This document shows, piece after piece, positions 1-9,000 of a stretch of 21,945 nt of DNA; the first letter of the stretch is position 1; each line of letters opens with the position of its first letter. Source of the DNA: Candidatus Manganitrophaceae bacterium (GTDB taxonomy: Bacteria; Nitrospirota; Nitrospiria; SBBL01; Manganitrophaceae); assembly GCA_004297235.1 (NCBI GenBank), contig SCUR01000109.1:1-21945 (forward strand), in the 5' to 3' direction. Below the pieces are notes generated by a model that was given only the letters and a program-made list of their open reading frames with translations, had not been told where the DNA came from and did no database searches. The translations under genes and the position numbers were made by a program.

Positions 1-1168
1 TCCGTCCGACCGCGAGGCCCGAGCCGTTGAGGGTATGAACGTACTGGACCTTGCCGCCGGCGGTTCGATAACGGATCTCCGCGCGGCGCGCTTGAAATGC
101 CTCAAAGTTGCTGCACGAAGAGATCTCCCGATACATCTGCTGCGAGGGGACCCAAACCTCGATATCATAAGTCTTCGCCGCCGCAAATCCCATATCGCCG
201 GTCGAGAGGGCCATCACCCGATACGGAAGCCCCAGCCGCTGCAAGACCGTTTCGGCATCTCTTAGGAGATGCTCCAGCTGATCGTACGAGTCTTCGGGCT
301 TGGAGAATTTGACCAGCTCCACCTTATTAAATTGATGCTGCCGGATCAGACCGCGCGTGTCTTTGCCGTAGGAACCGGCCTCCCTTCGAAAGCAGGGGGT
401 ATACGCCGCATACGAAATCGGAAGCTGCGCCTCGGCCAGGATCTCGCCGCGGTGGATATTGGTTACCGGAACTTCCGCGGTCGGGATCAGGAAATAATCT
501 TCATCCTTCAAGCGGAAGAGGTCTTCCTCGAACTTCGGGAGCTGCCCCGTGCCGGTCATGCTCTCTCGATTGACGATGAACGGCGGCAAAACCTCCTGGT
601 AACCATGCTCCCGGGTGTGGAGATCGAGCATGAAATTGATCAGCGCCCTCTCCAGCCGCGCCCCGGCGCCTTTATAAAGAGTAAAGCGCGCCCCGGTAAT
701 TTTCGCCCCCCGTTCGAAGTCGAGAATGCCGAGCGCCTCGCCGACTTCCCAGTGCGGCTTCGGCTTGAATGAAAGATTCGGCTGCGTCCCCCATCGCCGG
801 ACCTCCTGATTGTCCCGTTCATCCTTTCCAACTGGGACGGAAGAATGGGGAAGGTTCGGAAGCCGCAACAAAAAAGGGCCGATCTCTTCTTCGATCTTTT
901 TCAGCTCCCCTTCGAGCTGCTCGATCTGCTGAGCCACCTCTTTCATCTCTTGCAGGATCGGATCGATCGGCTTTTTTTCCCGCTTGGAGCGGGCGATCTC
1001 CTCGCTGGCCTGGTTCTTTTTCGCCTTAAGGCCCTCGATCTGCGCCTTCAGCGCTCGTTGCCGCTGATCCGACTCCGCCCAGGCATCAAACGAAATATCG
1101 AGCTGGCGATCGGCCAGCCTCTGTTTGACCTCGTTTAGATTTTCTCTGAGAAGCTTGACGTCGAGCAT
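1..1168 (-). CDS. serS: Serine--tRNA ligase, 3' end cut by window edge
   Basis: Class II aminoacyl-tRNA synthetase that charges tRNA(Ser) (and tRNA(Sec) where present) with serine in the cytoplasm. The reverse-strand frame is open from ATG at 1168 to the window edge, giving 389 residues of an enzyme usually about 425 long, so only the extreme C-terminus is missing. The N-terminus (MLDVKLLRENLNEVKQRLAD) begins the tRNA-binding coiled-coil arm, rich in K/E/Q to about residue 105. Motif 1 is the stretch GARFTLYKGAGARLERALI. Motif 2 contains TPCFRREAGSYGKDTRGLIR, with T at residue 257. Motif 3 begins at NGSGLAVGR just before the edge. I read the frame through without a break. There is no strong Shine-Dalgarno before the ATG, but a good promoter lies 33 bp upstream. 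It is divergent from metH. Confidence 0.97.
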   Translation of the reverse strand, partial: MLDVKLLRENLNEVKQRLADRQLDISFDAWAESDQRQRALKAQIEGLKAKKNQASEEIARSKREKKPIDPILQEMKEVAQQIEQLEGELKKIEEEIGPFLLRLPNLPHSSVPVGKDERDNQEVRRWGTQPNLSFKPKPHWEVGEALGILDFERGAKITGARFTLYKGAGARLERALINFMLDLHTREHGYQEVLPPFIVNRESMTGTGQLPKFEEDLFRLKDEDYFLIPTAEVPVTNIHRGEILAEAQLPISYAAYTPCFRREAGSYGKDTRGLIRQHQFNKVELVKFSKPEDSYDQLEHLLRDAETVLQRLGLPYRVMALSTGDMGFAAAKTYDIEVWVPSQQMYREISSCSNFEAFQARRAEIRYRTAGGKVQYVHTLNGSGLAVGR

Positions 1169-1200
1169 CGAATAGACTTTAACCCAAAAACGATCCGTTC

Positions 1201-1229
1201 AATCTAACATGTTGATTTAAGAGAGTCAA
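1201..1229 (-). promoter_or_regulatory. Predicted sigma70-type promoter of serS
   Basis: On the minus strand a TTGACT -35 box (1224-1229) and a TAGATT -10 box (1201-1206) are separated by exactly 17 bp. Transcription would start near 1194, leaving a leader of about 26 nt before the serS ATG. The -35 matches 5/6 and the -10 matches 4/6 of the consensus. The -35 lies in a small inverted repeat, GTTGA (1211-1215) and TCAAC (1226-1230), which may be chance. Confidence 0.55.
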
Positions 1230-1332
1230 CCTGGAGAATGCGCCCCGATTCTTCGGACACCGGCAGGCCATCCGCGCCGCCTGCTCGGCCGATCAAAAAA
1301 CGTAAAAAAAGATGGAGGTGGGCCTCTCTTTC

Positions 1333-1341
1333 TGTTAAAAT
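1333..1341 (+). promoter_or_regulatory. Candidate extended -10 promoter of metH
   Basis: TGt followed by TAAAAT (1336-1341) forms an extended -10 element about 29 bp before the proposed metH TTG start. No convincing -35 is present at the right distance (TGGAGG at 1313-1318). A small bulged hairpin, GAGG-TGGG-CCTC with AGA/TCT flanks (about 1309-1330), lies just upstream. It would sit in the promoter rather than the transcript if this -10 is used. Confidence 0.35.
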
Positions 1342-1358
1342 CAAAAATCAATCTTCAC

Positions 1359-1372
1359 GGAGGGTTTATTTG
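1359..1372 (+). promoter_or_regulatory. Ribosome binding site that sets a TTG start for metH
   Basis: GGAGGG at 1359-1364 is followed after 5 nt by TTG at 1370-1372. This is by far the best Shine-Dalgarno in the metH upstream region. It places the start 44 codons inside the longest open frame, directly before the conserved homocysteine-domain sequence. The longer ATG start at 1238 would add a basic, low-complexity, unconserved leader. Confidence 0.7.
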
Positions 1373-4300
1373 GGAAGCGATCAGATCAAAGCCCTGCTGC
1401 GCGAGCGGATTTTGGTCCTGGACGGGGCAATGGGGACGATGATCCAGGCGAGAAATCTCACCGCCGCCGATTTCGGAGGGCCGGAGCTGGAAGGGTGCAA
1501 TGAGAACTTAAATCTCACCCGGCCCGACGTCATCCAGTCGATCCATGAGGCCTATTATGCCGCCGGGGCCGACATTGTCGAAACCAATACCTTCGGCGGC
1601 ACCGGGATCGTCCTGGCGGAATATGGGCTTCAGGACAAAGTGATCGAGATCAATCGCGCCGGGGCGCAGGCTGCCAAGGCCGCCGCAAAGAAATATTCGA
1701 CCGCCAACAAGCCCCGGTTCGTGGCCGCCTCGATGGGTCCGACGACCAAGGCAATCACCGTCACCGGCGGGGTCACCTTCGATCAACTGGTCGAGGCGTT
1801 CGCGCTTCAGACCCAGGGGCTGATTGAGGGGGGGGTCGATCTGCTCCTGCTGGAGACCGCGCAGGACACAATTAACCTGAAGGCCGCCGCGATCGGCATT
1901 CTGCAAGCTCAGAGAGAAATGGGGATCGAGGTTCCGATCATGATCTCGGCGACGATCGAGCGGACCGGAACCATGCTCGCCGGCCAGGGGGTGGAGGCGC
2001 TTTATACCTCTCTGGAACATCTCCCGATCCTCTCGATCGGCCTCAACTGCGCCACCGGCCCGGAATTCATGACCGACCATCTCCGCTCCCTCGCCGACAT
2101 GGCGACCTGCCTGGTTTCGGTCTACCCCAACGCGGGGCTGCCGAACGAAGAGGGAAAGTACGAAGAGACCCCCGAATCGCTCGCTTCCAAGCTTTCCCGG
2201 TTTGTCGAGGAGGGGTGGATCAACCTCATCGGCGGCTGCTGCGGAACCACGCCGCCCCACATCGCGGCGATCGCGAAGATGGTCGAAGGGCGCAAGCCGC
2301 GCGTCCCCAAGAGCGCCCTCAAGCCCGCCGTCTCCGGAATCGATTTTCTGCTGATCGAAGAAGACAACCGCCCCGTGATCGTCGGCGAGCGGACCAATGT
2401 AATCGGCAGCCGTAAGTTTAAGGAAATGATCGTCGAGGGGAGAATCGAAGAGGGAGCCGAGATCGGACGGGCGCAGGTCCGAAACGGCGCACAGGTCGTC
2501 GATGTCTGCATGGCGAACCCCGATCGCAACGAGCTCGCCGACATGGATGCGTTTCTTCAGATCCTCAACAAGAAGGTCAAAGCGCCGATCATGATCGACT
2601 CCACCGACCATCGCGTCCTCGAGGCGGCGCTGAAGCTCTGTCAGGGAAAGTGCGTCGTCAACTCGATCAATCTGGAGGATGGCGAAGAGCGCTTCGAGCA
2701 GGTGGTCCCCCTTCTTAAAAAATACGGGGGCGCCGTGGTGGTCGGCTGCATCGATGAAGACCCGGTCCAAGGGATGGGGGTCACCCGCCAGCGGAAGCTC
2801 GAGATCGCAAAACGCTCCTTCAACCTGCTCGTCCACAAATACGGCCTCGCGCCGCGCGACCTGATCTTCGACGCGCTCGTCTTTCCGGTGGGGACCGGCG
2901 ATGCGAACTACATCGGCTCGGCGCCGGAGACGATCGAAGGGATCCGGATGATTAAAGAGGCCTTCCCGGAGGTGAAGACGATCCTCGGGGTCAGCAACGT
3001 CTCGTTCGGTCTTCCAACCGCCGGGCGCGAGATTCTCAACTCGGTCTTCCTCTATCACACCGTCAAGGCGGGGCTCGATTACGCCATCGTCAACGCCGAG
3101 AAGCTGGAGCGGTATCCCTCCATTCCGGAGGAGGAGCGCCGTCTCGCCGAAGATCTGATCTTCTGGCGGGGAAACGATCCGGTCGCCGCCTTTGCCGCCC
3201 ACTTCAAGGACAAGAAAGGAATCGCGAAGAAAACCCGCGCCGATCTTCCTCTCGACGGGCGGCTCGGCCGCTACATCATCGAAGGCTCCAAAGAGGGATT
3301 GATCGATGATCTGAACCTGAAGTTGAAAGAGGCGACCCCGCTGGAGGTGATCAACGGCCCGCTGATGGCCGGGATGGATGAGGTCGGACGGCTCTTCAAC
3401 AATAACGAGCTGATCGTCGCGGAGGTGCTCCAGTCGGCCGAGGCGATGAAGGCGGCGGTCGGCCACCTCGAACAGTTCATGGAGAAGAGCGACACCTCGG
3501 CGCGGGGCAAAATTATTCTGGCGACGGTGAAGGGGGACGTTCACGACATCGGGAAAAACCTCGTCGAGATTATCCTGAGCAACAACGGCTATAAAGTGAT
3601 CAATCTGGGAATCAAGGTTCCGCCGGAGACCCTGATCGAGGCAGTCCGGAAGGAGCGGCCCGACCTGGTCGGCCTCTCCGGCCTGTTGGTGAAGTCGGCC
3701 CAGCAGATGGTGATCACCGCCCAAGACTTTAAGACCGCCGGGGTAACCGTCCCGATCCTGGTCGGCGGCGCGGCCCTGACCAAGCGCTTCACCGATACCA
3801 AGATCGCGGCGGAGTACACCGGGCCGGTTTTTTATGCCAAGGACGCCATGAACGGCCTCGACCTGGCCAACCAGTGGGTTGATGAGGCGCAGCGGCCGCA
3901 GCTTTTGAAGAAGACCGAGGCGGACCGCGCAGCGATGGTGAAAATCGCCGAAGGGATGGAGAAGAAACCCCAGCCTGCGACCGATGTCCGCGCTCGATCG
4001 AACGTCCGCCGCAATGTCCCCCTTCCGAAAGCGCCTGATTTCAATCTTCATCTCATTCAGGAAGGGCCGCTCCGGGAGATCTTCGCCTACATCAACCCGT
4101 CGATGCTCTACGGAAAACATCTCGGCCTCAAAGGAAACCTTGAACGGCTCTTGGCCGACAAAGATGAGCGGGCCGAAAAGCTCCATACGTCGGTGGTTGC
4201 GATGCAGGAGGAGATTCTCGCGAAGCAGATTCTGATCGCCCAGGGGATCTACCGCTATCTCCCCTGCCAGGCGCAAGGAGACGACCTGCTGATCTACGAT

Positions 4301-4825
4301 CCGGCCGATCCGACCCGCCTGCTCGAAACGTTCACTTTCCCCCGGCAGCCGGCGAGCGAGCGTCTCTGCCTCTCAGACTACTGCCGCGATGCGGCGTCCG
4401 GCGAGCGCGACTCGGTCGCCCTGTTTGTCGTCACCCTGGGGAAAGGGGTCCGCGCCCTCTCGACGCAGTGGAAGGAGGCGGGAGAATATCTTCGCTCCCA
4501 CATGCTCCAGGCGATCGCGATCGAGGGGGCCGAAGGCTTCGCCGAGTGGGTGCACAAGAAAATCCGGAGCGACTGGGGGATCCCCGATCCGCCGGAGATG
4601 ACGATTCAAGAGGTCTTGAAGAACCGCTATCGCGGCATCCGGGTCAGCTTCGGCTATCCCGCCTGTCCGAACCTCGCCGACCAGCGGAAGCTCTTCCGGC
4701 TTCTGGATGCGACGGCGAAGATCGGGGTGGAGCTGACCGACGGCGACATGATGGACCCGGAGGCGTCGGTCTCCGCCCTGGTCTTTCATCATCCCGAGGC
4801 GAAATACTTTCGGACCGATACATAA
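1370..4825 (+). CDS. metH: Cobalamin-dependent methionine synthase
   Basis: Transfers the methyl group of 5-methyl-tetrahydrofolate through methylcobalamin to homocysteine, giving methionine. About 1151 residues from the TTG start, against about 1227 in E. coli, with all modules present. The homocysteine/zinc barrel (about 10-305) has ligands Cys227 and Cys290-Cys291 in GLNCATGP and GGCCGTTPP. The pterin-binding barrel starts near 337 (VGERTNVIGSRKF). A B12 cap helical domain spans about 610-700. The B12 Rossmann domain (about 705-830) has GDVHDIGKN, with cobalt-ligand His725. The reactivation (AdoMet) domain, about 880 to the end, has YRGIRVSFGYPACP and ends ASVSALVFHHPEAKYF. An ORF from ATG 1238 exists, but its first 44 codons look like translated upstream DNA. 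No cobalamin or SAM riboswitch was recognised upstream. It is divergent from serS. Confidence 0.97.
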   Translation: MGSDQIKALLRERILVLDGAMGTMIQARNLTAADFGGPELEGCNENLNLTRPDVIQSIHEAYYAAGADIVETNTFGGTGIVLAEYGLQDKVIEINRAGAQAAKAAAKKYSTANKPRFVAASMGPTTKAITVTGGVTFDQLVEAFALQTQGLIEGGVDLLLLETAQDTINLKAAAIGILQAQREMGIEVPIMISATIERTGTMLAGQGVEALYTSLEHLPILSIGLNCATGPEFMTDHLRSLADMATCLVSVYPNAGLPNEEGKYEETPESLASKLSRFVEEGWINLIGGCCGTTPPHIAAIAKMVEGRKPRVPKSALKPAVSGIDFLLIEEDNRPVIVGERTNVIGSRKFKEMIVEGRIEEGAEIGRAQVRNGAQVVDVCMANPDRNELADMDAFLQILNKKVKAPIMIDSTDHRVLEAALKLCQGKCVVNSINLEDGEERFEQVVPLLKKYGGAVVVGCIDEDPVQGMGVTRQRKLEIAKRSFNLLVHKYGLAPRDLIFDALVFPVGTGDANYIGSAPETIEGIRMIKEAFPEVKTILGVSNVSFGLPTAGREILNSVFLYHTVKAGLDYAIVNAEKLERYPSIPEEERRLAEDLIFWRGNDPVAAFAAHFKDKKGIAKKTRADLPLDGRLGRYIIEGSKEGLIDDLNLKLKEATPLEVINGPLMAGMDEVGRLFNNNELIVAEVLQSAEAMKAAVGHLEQFMEKSDTSARGKIILATVKGDVHDIGKNLVEIILSNNGYKVINLGIKVPPETLIEAVRKERPDLVGLSGLLVKSAQQMVITAQDFKTAGVTVPILVGGAALTKRFTDTKIAAEYTGPVFYAKDAMNGLDLANQWVDEAQRPQLLKKTEADRAAMVKIAEGMEKKPQPATDVRARSNVRRNVPLPKAPDFNLHLIQEGPLREIFAYINPSMLYGKHLGLKGNLERLLADKDERAEKLHTSVVAMQEEILAKQILIAQGIYRYLPCQAQGDDLLIYDPADPTRLLETFTFPRQPASERLCLSDYCRDAASGERDSVALFVVTLGKGVRALSTQWKEAGEYLRSHMLQAIAIEGAEGFAEWVHKKIRSDWGIPDPPEMTIQEVLKNRYRGIRVSFGYPACPNLADQRKLFRLLDATAKIGVELTDGDMMDPEASVSALVFHHPEAKYFRTDT

Positions 4826-4845
4826 GTTTGAACGTCCGCTTCCGA

Positions 4846-4925
4846 TGTCATTCTGAGGCCAAGCCGATAGATCTCTGTCGTACGAAGCTGAAACACGAGA
4901 TCCTTCGCTCACGCTCAGGATGACA
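4846..4925. repeat. 80-bp MITE-like inverted-repeat element
   Basis: The ends TGTCATTCTGAG (4846-4857) and CTCAGGATGACA (4914-4925) are inverted copies with one mismatch. The similarity continues inward in an imperfect way to GATCTC (4870-4875) and GAGATC (4897-4902), giving arms of about 30 bp around a 21-nt centre. The element fills most of the metH-ppnP gap and codes for nothing. Short hairpins starting TGTCATTCTGAG are, from general knowledge, widespread dispersed repeats in environmental bacterial genomes. It may also act as an RNA hairpin at the 3' end of metH mRNA. Confidence 0.7.
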
Positions 4926-4947
4926 AAACAAATCTTGGAGAGATGAA

Positions 4948-5265
4948 ATGAGTGAATTTAAGAATGTGACGGTGAAAAAAGCGGCGAATGTTTTTTTCGA
5001 TGGAAAGGTCACCAGCCGGACCGTTCTTTTCCCCGACGGCAGCCGCAAGACCCTTGGGATCATGCAGCCGGGGGAATTCGAATTCAAGATCGGCGATCAG
5101 GAGATCATGGAGATCCTCTCCGGCGACCTCGAAGTGCTGCTGGAGGGAGAGAAGGGGTGGAAGAAGATCAAAGGGGGAGAACAGTTTACCGTTCCGGCCC
5201 GCACCACCTTTAAGCTGAAGGTCCACGCGCTGACCGATTACTGCTGCAGTTTCGTGAAGGGATAA
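4948..5265 (+). CDS. ppnP: Pyrimidine/purine nucleoside phosphorylase (PpnP, DUF1255 family)
   Basis: A small cupin-fold enzyme of 105 residues. E. coli PpnP (YaiE) phosphorolyses several nucleosides to the free base and ribose-1-phosphate. The whole length fits the family: an N-terminal VFFDGKVTSRTVLFPDG strand pair, the central GIMQPGEFEF and EIMEILSGDLEVLL, the GGEQFTVPARTTFKLKV cupin strand, and the Tyr-Cys-Cys near the C-terminus where the E. coli protein has YLCRYL. A GGAGAG Shine-Dalgarno (4937-4942) lies 5 nt before the ATG. It follows the inverted-repeat element and precedes the J-domain gene by 22 nt, so the two may be co-transcribed. No functional link between them is evident. Confidence 0.88.
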   Translation: MSEFKNVTVKKAANVFFDGKVTSRTVLFPDGSRKTLGIMQPGEFEFKIGDQEIMEILSGDLEVLLEGEKGWKKIKGGEQFTVPARTTFKLKVHALTDYCCSFVKG

Positions 5266-5287
5266 CTTCGCCCTTCGGATTCCGATC

Positions 5288-5881
5288 ATGACGGATGACG
5301 ATTTCCTCAAAAAACTTCAGGAACGAAAGCATCGTCTGAAGCGCCGCATTGCCGAGCTGAATGAGACCATTGAAATCGATCTCGCCTTCGCTTCCGATCG
5401 CAGCGACGACCCTCGGGCCTTTTCTTTCTTCACGATCGAGGAGAAGCTCCAGGACTTTCAGGAACTCTTCCAAAAAATCTTGGAGCAGGTGGATGAGGCG
5501 ACCACTCTCGCCGACCTCGACCGGACCGTCGGCCGCCTCTCCTATGTGGAGGATCGTCTCGATGAAGCGGAGAGCCAGCTCTATAACCGGTCCCGGCGGC
5601 GGCGCCGGCGGCCGTTCAGCCTCGGAGATTTTTTCAGCCAATTCAGCCGGCAGAACGGATCCGGCGGCGCTTCTTCCCAGGGGGAAATCTCCTCGCTGGC
5701 GGAGGCGTATAAAATCCTCGGCATCGAGGAGGGAACCGGGTTGACCGACGTCACGGCCGCCTTTCGCCGCTACGCAAAGGAGTACCACCCCGACGCCCGC
5801 GGGGGAGATCGGAGCACGGAAGCCGAACTCCGAAAGGTGGTCGAAGCCTATCAGATGATCAAGCAGCATCTCGGCGAATAG
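5288..5881 (+). CDS. J-domain protein with C-terminal J domain
   Basis: 197 residues. The last ~65 form a J domain: SLAEAYKILGIEEGTGLTDVTAAF, then RRYAKEYHPDARGG with the diagnostic His-Pro-Asp at 167-169 that stimulates DnaK ATPase, then a final helix VVEAYQMIKQHL. Before it lie a charged, probably coiled-coil N-terminal region (about 5-100) and a run of arginines (RSRRRRRR, 101-108). There are no G/F-rich linker, zinc fingers or CTD sheets, so it is a type III (DnaJC-like) cochaperone whose client or partner site must be in the helical N-terminal part. No signal peptide or membrane segment is visible. The start has no clear Shine-Dalgarno and lies 22 nt after ppnP, suggesting read-through from it. 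Confidence 0.8.
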   Translation: MTDDDFLKKLQERKHRLKRRIAELNETIEIDLAFASDRSDDPRAFSFFTIEEKLQDFQELFQKILEQVDEATTLADLDRTVGRLSYVEDRLDEAESQLYNRSRRRRRRPFSLGDFFSQFSRQNGSGGASSQGEISSLAEAYKILGIEEGTGLTDVTAAFRRYAKEYHPDARGGDRSTEAELRKVVEAYQMIKQHLGE

Positions 5882-6094
5882 ACGCGCCTTGTCGCACTTC
5901 CCGACAGTGAATCTCTCCGCTCCGCCGAATCCGTTTTACGTCGTTCCCCCGAGCGGGCCCTCCGCTTCACCGGACAATCAAAAGACTTGATTTTAACGCC
6001 CAGGATGGTACGATACACTATCGAGTTCCCCTCTTAGGGGATCGCCTCCCTCCATTCGAGGAAAGGATCTCCGAACAAAGGAGTATAAACGCTT
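5882..6094 (+). promoter_or_regulatory. Promoter and leader of the PAS sensor kinase
   Basis: This 213-bp gap carries no gene. A TTGATT -35 (5987-5992) and TACGAT -10 (6009-6014) are spaced 16 bp apart, so transcription would start near 6021. A 6-bp perfect hairpin then lies at the start of the leader: TCCCCT (6027-6032), CTT loop, AGGGGA (6036-6041). AAAGGAG at 6077-6083 is the likely ribosome binding site for the TTG at 6095. A CTCC at 6069-6072 could pair with its GGAG, which might lower translation. Nothing else clear is seen in 5882-5986 apart from two 5-bp stems without U-tracts. Confidence 0.4.
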
Positions 6095-9000
6095 TTGAAA
6101 GCCGCCCCTCTCAATCAGAGGACCCCCGGAGCACCGACCCGTTCGCCCCTTCAAAAACTCATCCGATCCCTCTTCCAAGCCCCTTCGGCCCTCGCGGTTC
6201 TCACGCTGACCCTTCTTCTCACCGGGCTGGCTTGGCACAATACCCGACAATCCATTGAAAACAGCGCCCGGGCCGGTTTCGAGAGGAAAGTGACGAATGC
6301 GTCCAGGGCGATCGAAGAGCGCATCCAGACCTATATCGACACCTTGATCTCGGCGCGCAGTCTCTTTGTCATGAATGAAAATTTGACCCGCGCCGACTGG
6401 AAGAAGTATTTCGAATCCCTCCAGCTGCAAAAGCGCTACCCCGGTATTCATGATTTTGCCTTCGCTCGCTACGTCCCGGCATCCCAGCGCGCCGAATTTG
6501 AGCGGCGCGTCCGGGGCGATCGCAGTCTGGACCAGGGAGGCTATCCGGATTTTTCAATCCACCCGGAAGGAGCGCGTCCCGCTTACTTCCCCATTGAATA
6601 TATCGAGCCTTTCTCCCCGCCCCTCAAACAGTTCGGGTTCGATATCGGCAGCGATCCCCTCCGACGATCCGCCCTCGATCAAGCGCGAGATACGGACCGG
6701 CCCGTTTCGACCGGACGGATCATTCTGATTACCTCCGAAAGGATCGGGTTTGCCATCCGGCTCCCGGTTTATCGCAACGGGCTGCCTCAGGCCGCGACGG
6801 AGGAGAGACGCCGCGCCCTCCTCGGCTTTATCACCGTCGCCTTCGACATGAAGGAGTTGATCGAGGGGATCTTCGGCCATGATGTCCCGCGCGATTTTGA
6901 TTTTGAGATCTTCGACGGAGGGACCGAGAAAACAGCCGACCCCTCCTCTCTCTTAACCCGAGAGAGGCTCCTTTACGATAACGACGATCTCCTTCAAGCC
7001 GACACGCAGAAATATCGCCCCCGCTATGCCAAGACGACCTCTCTGGAGATCGCGGGGCGCGTCTGGCAGATTCATTTTTCTACGTATCCCCACATGGAGT
7101 CAGGAGGAGAAGAAGAAAACCTTCCCCCCCTCGTTCTGCTGGGCGGGGTGACCATCTCCCTCCTGCTCTCCTACATTACCTGGTCCAAAACCACAGCGCA
7201 TCGCCGCGCCGTCGAGCTGGCGGAGAGCATGACCGCCGACCTGCGGGAGAGTGAAGAGCGGTTTCGGGCCATTTTCAATCAAGCTCCCTCCGGAATTTCC
7301 GTCGTAAATCCTCAGGGGAGCTACCTCGACCTCAATGAGCGGTTGTCTGAAATGATGGGGTATACGAAAGAAGAGCTGCTGGCTCGAACCTTTCAAGATA
7401 TAACCCACCCCGACGACCTCGCCCCTAACCTGGAATTCAAAGAACGCTTGCTGGCCGGCGAGATCCATACCTATAAGATGGAAAAGCGGTATATCCGAAA
7501 AGATGGTCGAATCGTTTGGACAAACCTGACCGTCTCTCCCGTTTATGACCGATCCGGAAGGCTGAAGTATTTGGTCGCGATCGTGGATGACATCACCGAT
7601 CGAAAAGAGGCCGACGAGAAGCTTCGAAGAAGCGAGTCCCAGCTTGCGAAGGCGGAGGAGATCGCGCACCTCGGCAGTTGGAGCTTTGATCTGATGACCC
7701 AATCGATCTCCTGGTCGGATGAGCTTTATCGAGTCTATGGACTTGCGCCGCAATCGGTCAAGCTGACGCATGATTTCGTCAGTAGATACAACCACCCTGA
7801 AGATCAAGATCGGGTCAGCCGAATCATCTCTCAATCCACACGCGATCTGCAACCGTTCGGGTTCGATTATCGAATCCTCCTGCAAGACGGCTCGATCCGG
7901 ACGATCCACGCAGAAGGAGAAGTCCTTTCCGACCAAAACGGCCAGGCGATCCGGATGGTCGGCACCGCACAGGACATCACTGAACGCAAGCAGGCGGAGA
8001 AAGCACTGCGCGAGACCAACCAGGCTCTTCAAGCGATCATCGAGTCCTCCCCCTTGGCGATCATCTCCCTCGATCTGAAAGGAAAAGTGAAGACCTGGAA
8101 CCCGGCCGCCGAACAGATCTTCGGCTGGAGCGCCGAAGAGGCGATCGGCCGCTTCAACCCCATCATTCCCGACGATCAAAGGAATGAATTTAAATCGCGG
8201 GTGAGAGCGCTTCTGGAAGGCGCGGTTTTTCCGAGCCTGGAGGTCAGCCGTCAACGGAAAGACGGTTCTCGAATCGACATGCTTTTATCGACCGCGGCAC
8301 TGCGCGACGCAAACGGCGAGGTCCAAGGGTTCATCGGCTTACTCGCCGACCAAACGGTGCAGAAGCAGGCGGAAGAGGCCCTCCGGAAAAGCGAAGCTCG
8401 GTTTCGACGGATTGTTGATTCCAACATGATCGGCATTGTTTTCTCGGACGTCCAGGGGCGGATCATCGAGGCGAATGATGCTTTTCTTCAGATCGCCGGA
8501 TATACGCACGAGGAGCTCCGCGGAGGGGAGATCAGTTGGAAAGCGATGACCCCTCCCGAATACAGCCGGCTGGACCTGAAGGCCGTCGAGGAAATGAAGG
8601 CGACCGGAATCTGCACCCCGTTTGAAAAAGAGTTTATCCGCAAGGACGGGAGCAGGATTCCGGTGATGATCGGCGCCGCTTTTCTCGAAGGCTCGCAGGA
8701 GCAGACGGTCGGTTTTGTTTTCGACATTTCAAAACGAAAGCAAATGGAAGAAGAATTAAGAAAAAGCGAGACCCGCTTCCGGCGCCTGGCCGAATCGAAT
8801 CTGCTCGGAATCGGCTTCTGGGATGCGAATGGAACGATCACCGAGGCCAACGACGCCTTTCTCAAAATGGTCGGCTATTCGCAGGAAGAGCTCCGAGCGG
8901 GCCTGGTTCGCTGGCGCGATATGACCCCGGAAGAGTATCTTCACCTGGATGAGAGAGCCCTGGCCGAGATATCGGAGAAGGGCGCCTGCGCTCCTTTTGA

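Noticed and set aside
1169..1369. Cobalamin or SAM riboswitch before metH
   Set aside because: I could not find a convincing B12 box or SAM-I core, and the candidate promoter leaves only about 22 nt of leader.
1508..4276. 922-codon open frame antisense to metH
   Set aside because: It reads opposite the whole core of a fully recognisable metH. The protein is rich in D, L, R and G with no domain pattern, and it has no ribosome site. Long antisense frames are expected from codon bias in GC-rich genes.
7100..8254. 384-codon frame antisense to the PAS kinase
   Set aside because: It lies wholly opposite the second membrane helix and first PAS units of an intact protein and shows no recognisable motif.
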